Shown here piece after piece: positions 61,216-64,000 of a stretch of 64,000 nucleotides of DNA. Every line of letters begins with the position of its first letter. Positions within the stretch are counted from its first letter, which is position 1. Below the pieces are notes generated by a model that had not been told where the DNA came from, did no database searches, and saw nothing but the letters and a program-made list of their open reading frames with translations. The stretch lies in the NCBI RefSeq assembly GCF_040958095.1, contig NC_091220.1, positions 27,548,481 through 27,612,480 of the forward strand, read 5' to 3'. The translations under genes were made by a program, and so were the position numbers. The stretch is from Procambarus clarkii. Its lineage: Eukaryota > Arthropoda > Malacostraca > Decapoda > Cambaridae.

Positions 61216-62380
61216 GTCCTCTTGGGCTCCTTGGTGGCCGGCCCAGCCTTGGTTTCGAGTGCTGCTTGCTCTGTGTCCAAACCTGGGAGTCTTCCTGCCG
61301 CTCTGCCTATTTCAGGAGATCGCCCCAGTCCGCTACATGGCTGGTTCGATCTTCCCCTCGAGTCTTCGCGTCTGGTATTTTTTTACTCGAGTCTATCACC
61401 ATTTGTATGGAGAGCAGGTGGCTTCTTTGATGGTGTCCCACGTGTGTGCTTTGTCTCGGCGTCAGTATGAAGTTTCCTGGCGGTCCTTTCAGTTTTTCTT
61501 ATCCCTTCGTAAGTTTACTTTGATTTCTGATGCTGTGGTGTTGTCTTTTTTTCGTGGTTGTTTCAGGACCATCATCTTAGACCTAATACTGTCGCCTCTT
61601 ATCGTGCGGCACTGACAGAGCCACTACAGCTTGCGTTCGGGGTTGATTTAACTTCTCCACAGTTTGGCAAGCTGTCTCATGCATTTTTTCACCTCTGGCC
61701 TGTTCACTCGCTACCCGAGTCATCCTGGTCTTTGGATCGGGTGCTCTCCTTTCTCTCTCCTCCTCGGTTTGTAGTGGCCTCTTGGGTTAAGGATTGTTTC
61801 TCTAAGGCTCTTTTTCCTGTTGGAATTGGCCTCTGGGGGTCGGGTCGGTTAGCTTCATGCTCTCCTCCGGCGCAGGGGTTTCTGCCTGTATGGTCCTGGT
61901 AGTAGGTTTGATCAGTTGCAGCCATCTCCTTTTATGGCAAAGAATAGGACTGCTGCTTTCTGGAGCAGTCCTTGGGTTGTTGATGCTTGGTTGGTTAGGC
62001 TGGGGGGTGCATCATGTTTTGTGTCCAGTTGCGGCTCTCTGCCATTATCTGTGCCCCATGGCTTCTGTGTCCGGGGATGCCCTATTGGGTTGATTTGGTT
62101 TCTCCTTCTTCCTTGTTCCAGGGTTCAGGTCTCCCAGGTCGTCCGCAGGGTTATTCGGTCCAGCCAGCCTGCGGTCTATCCCCGTGCCCACGATATTCAT
62201 AAGTTTGCTGTGCTTGCTGCCATCTTCGGTACCATGTCTAAGGCTGATATTCGGGCGCGGGGTTTTTGGTGGTCGAACAGGGTCCTGGCTGCGCGCTACC
62301 TGGTCAATGTTCCTGGGCCTAGTCGGGCCTGTGTCGCTTTGTATCAGCGGTTGCAGCGTGTTGTCTTGACTTCGGGTTGA
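61216..62380 (+). pseudogene. DIRS-type tyrosine recombinase, frameshifted
   Basis: The N-terminal core-binding part reads SRRQYEVSWRSFQFFLSLRK (frame at 61259), then VASYRAALTEPLQLAFGVDL and GKLSHAFFHL (frame at 61558). The catalytic part near 62190-62370 reads YPRAHDIHKFAVLAAIFGTM, SKADIRARGFWWSNRVLAAR and YLVNVPGP in the frame at 61916. The HDI(R/H)K region keeps His, but the Arg usually found two residues on is His here. Several frame changes mean no integrase activity. It would normally integrate circular cDNA without target duplication. Confidence 0.8.
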
Positions 62381-62955
62381 GGAGTGAGTGCCGACCACCT
62401 CCCGGGTAAGTCCATTTTTATTTTTGTCTTTGGGTAAGTAGCTCCGAGGAGCCGAAGGGCATTCCCCTAGAAAACCAGCATTGAATGTAATGAAACACCA
62501 TTATCTGGGTGTGATCTGGAGGCTCCTCGGCAACCCTCCCTCCCTCCGGTCGGCAGTTTTTTTTGCATGTTTTTGACATCCAGCCTCAGAACTGAGGTGT
62601 GGGTATCTGGCATGAGGGTCTGGGGCTCCCCCTTCCCCCTTCCAGGGAGGGGGGAGCTGTGCAGACAAGCTACGCGGCGATGTGGTGACGTCATGCTCAT
62701 TTTTGGTTGAGGAGTTCTGTCCACTATTTCGGCTTTCTGTAGCAATTTCCTAACCAGAATAAGGGTTTGTTTTGGGGCACTTACCTTTCTGGGTGCCTAA
62801 CCCGGTCGATGGAAGACATATAATTCTTCCAACCTCACAGGGGTTTTTGTAGGCTATTGCTCCTCGTGCCTCTCTGTGGGGGTCAGATTCTGGCTCGTGG
62901 TACCTGGTAGGCGTAGAACTCCATTCACACCGACTGATGCCAAAGTCTAATACAG

Positions 62956-64000
62956 CGGTACCTCAGCTTACGGATTTAATCCATTCCCAGAGACGATTCG
63001 TAAGCTGAAAATTCGTAAACCAAAGCAAATTTTCCCATAAGAAATAATGTAAATTTAATTAATCTGTTCCACACTCCCCAAAAAATTAACTTCAAAGTAA
63101 ATTTTATTCCTAATTCGCCAAAATCTTCAGTACTAACGTATGTATAAGTTTTTCCTTATCTTTATTGATGACTCTTGTTTGCGTATGGAAGACGGTGAGG
63201 AGGGGGAGAGGAGAGGTGTTAGTGTTTGGAAGGGGAGTCTTCTTCCATTATAACATCGGGCAGTAATGACTTCTTTGCGGTACACTCTCTGGCATGTTTT
63301 GCCTGCATACCACTAGGACCTGCCTGTGGCTCACTGCTTGATTTTCTCACTAAAAATCTATCCATAGAGGATTGTTTTTCTCTTTGTCGTAACACTTTGT
63401 TCTATGTTCATCTACGTCCTCTAATTACTCAACACAAAACTGCTATTAGAACAATATCAAACTCTGGCCCCAGACAACACTTGGTACTCTTACTAAAGTC
63501 TTTAAATATGTTAGATATTAATAAGTCACTGCACATCCTCTCATGTGTACTCTATATATTTAAAACTCTGAACAGTAATGCCAATCCTGACCTTAAGGAT
63601 TAAGCTTTAGTCTAAGTGTTTTTTTTCCCCCACACCTTGCCCGAAACGCTCTGTGTATTAGTGGCTTTAGGTATTGTATGTACTAGCTCTATCTATAAAT
63701 CAAACATTATGTTTGTTTGTAACTCATCTTGTTTGTATGTACTTTTTCCATGAATAAACATTTTGATTTTGATTTGATTTTTGACTTGTCTGTAGTGAGG
63801 TATCACAGTGTCATTAAAAAGGTTGATGCAACGGTCTACTACAGCTTGCTCTGGGTGAGTCGTTTCGACAAAAGTTTGCATTTCTTCCCACAGTCTACAC
63901 CACATCCTAATTGTTGAGGAAGGGGCATTCCATACTGCCTTCTCCTCCCCTGTATACATTTCCTCAGCTGCCTTTTGTTGCTGCTTCTTGCGAAGGGCTA
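62956..64000 (-). mobile_element. Tigger-like element, right-edge partial, interrupted by a LINE
   Basis: The left end cagcggtacctcagcttacg follows TA and is Tigger-like; gattcgtaagctgaaaattcg just inside is its subterminal inverted partner. 62956-63390 would be the 3' UTR of a minus-strand transposase whose C terminus appears at 63959-63780: WCRLWEEMQTFVETTHPEQA, then VVDRCINLFNDTVIPHYRQV, a motif I associate with Tigger/jerky-type transposases. A LINE 3' end lies between. The rest of the element is beyond the window. Confidence 0.7.
63395..63778 (+). pseudogene. LINE 3'-end fragment, same family as 19.5 kb
   Basis: PLITQHKTAIRTISNSGPRQ and HLVLLLKSLNMLDINKSLHI parallel PIITQQKSAIRIITNSAFRQ of the 19736-20506 copy. 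The frame ends at 63603. The 3' UTR has cttgcccgaaacgctctg at about 63635 and ends in a (TTTGAT)n-type tail (63757-63780). It lies within the Tigger-like element. Confidence 0.8.

Larger units (their letters stand above)
60590..62955 (+). mobile_element. DIRS-like tyrosine-recombinase retrotransposon, 5'-truncated
   Basis: Coding remnants of RNase H then tyrosine recombinase are followed by a noncoding right end (62390-62955). That end contains gtagctccgaggagccgaag, gcattgaatgtaatgaaac and tacctttctgggtgcctaac. The last two words recur, partly inverted, at 55829 and 56040, consistent with the inverted and internally complementary termini of DIRS elements. The RT domain is missing. Confidence 0.8.

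Overview
This is a gene-poor, repeat-saturated stretch of a eukaryotic nuclear genome, most likely an arthropod and probably a decapod crustacean such as a crayfish or shrimp. That assignment is inferred from three things: tracts of the arthropod telomeric pentamer TTAGG inside dispersed elements, tRNA-derived SINEs of a kind I associate with decapod genomes, and the mix of Penelope-like, LINE, Tigger/pogo and DIRS elements with very long (TA)n tracts. I find no convincing host protein-coding gene. The only host-like signal is a promoter-plus-splice-donor candidate near 22.2-22.4 kb.

Layout. 1-1797: AT-rich, no gene. 1798-15949: a run of inverted (palindromic) structures, each bounded by (TA)n: a head-to-head tandem array of a 277-bp tRNA-derived unit (1883-7846), a head-to-head pair of Penelope-like retroelements (7968-13508, one with an intact 821-codon ORF), four foldback MITEs carrying TTAGG tracts (13628-15344), and a 455-bp perfect palindrome built on another tRNA-like element (15426-15880). 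16.0-22.2 kb: decayed plus-strand LINE pieces. 22.2-22.4 kb: promoter-like island. 23.0-26.7 kb: decayed minus-strand LINE pieces of at least two families, two with internal deletions.

26761-36382: one large Tigger/pogo DNA transposon with matching terminal inverted repeats and TA flanks. Its transposase (33633-35351) has lost a catalytic Asp and is cut by a stop inside a C-terminal 17-residue repeat array. Nested inside it is a minus-strand, apparently full-length LINE with both ORFs open (about 27764-33350), probably the youngest element here. 36.4-44.6 kb: a patchwork of repeated blocks containing foldback elements, a SINE, a 31-bp minisatellite, a small Tigger-like element whose empty site survives in a neighbouring block, and a TA-flanked MITE.

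44.6-52.2 kb: two large minisatellites, a 27-bp array and a C-rich array of about 29 bp, the latter split by a LINE fragment. They create very long artefactual ORFs on both strands. 52.2-56.1 kb: a LINE ORF1-like piece and an 87-bp (29-codon) minisatellite, split by a LINE insertion and bracketed by 163-bp inverted repeats that resemble the end of the DIRS element downstream. 56.1-59.0 kb: LINE reverse transcriptase fragments and one unrecognised ORF. 59.36-59.63 kb: a tRNA-derived SINE whose 3' end matches that of local LINEs. 60.6-62.95 kb: a 5'-truncated DIRS-like tyrosine-recombinase retrotransposon. 62.96-64.0 kb: a Tigger-like element running off the window, interrupted by a LINE 3' end.

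The elements do not form a pathway. What links them is nested insertion, LINE machinery probably mobilising the SINE, and repeated inverted duplication beside (TA)n tracts. All family calls come from motifs read in the sequence; no database search was possible.
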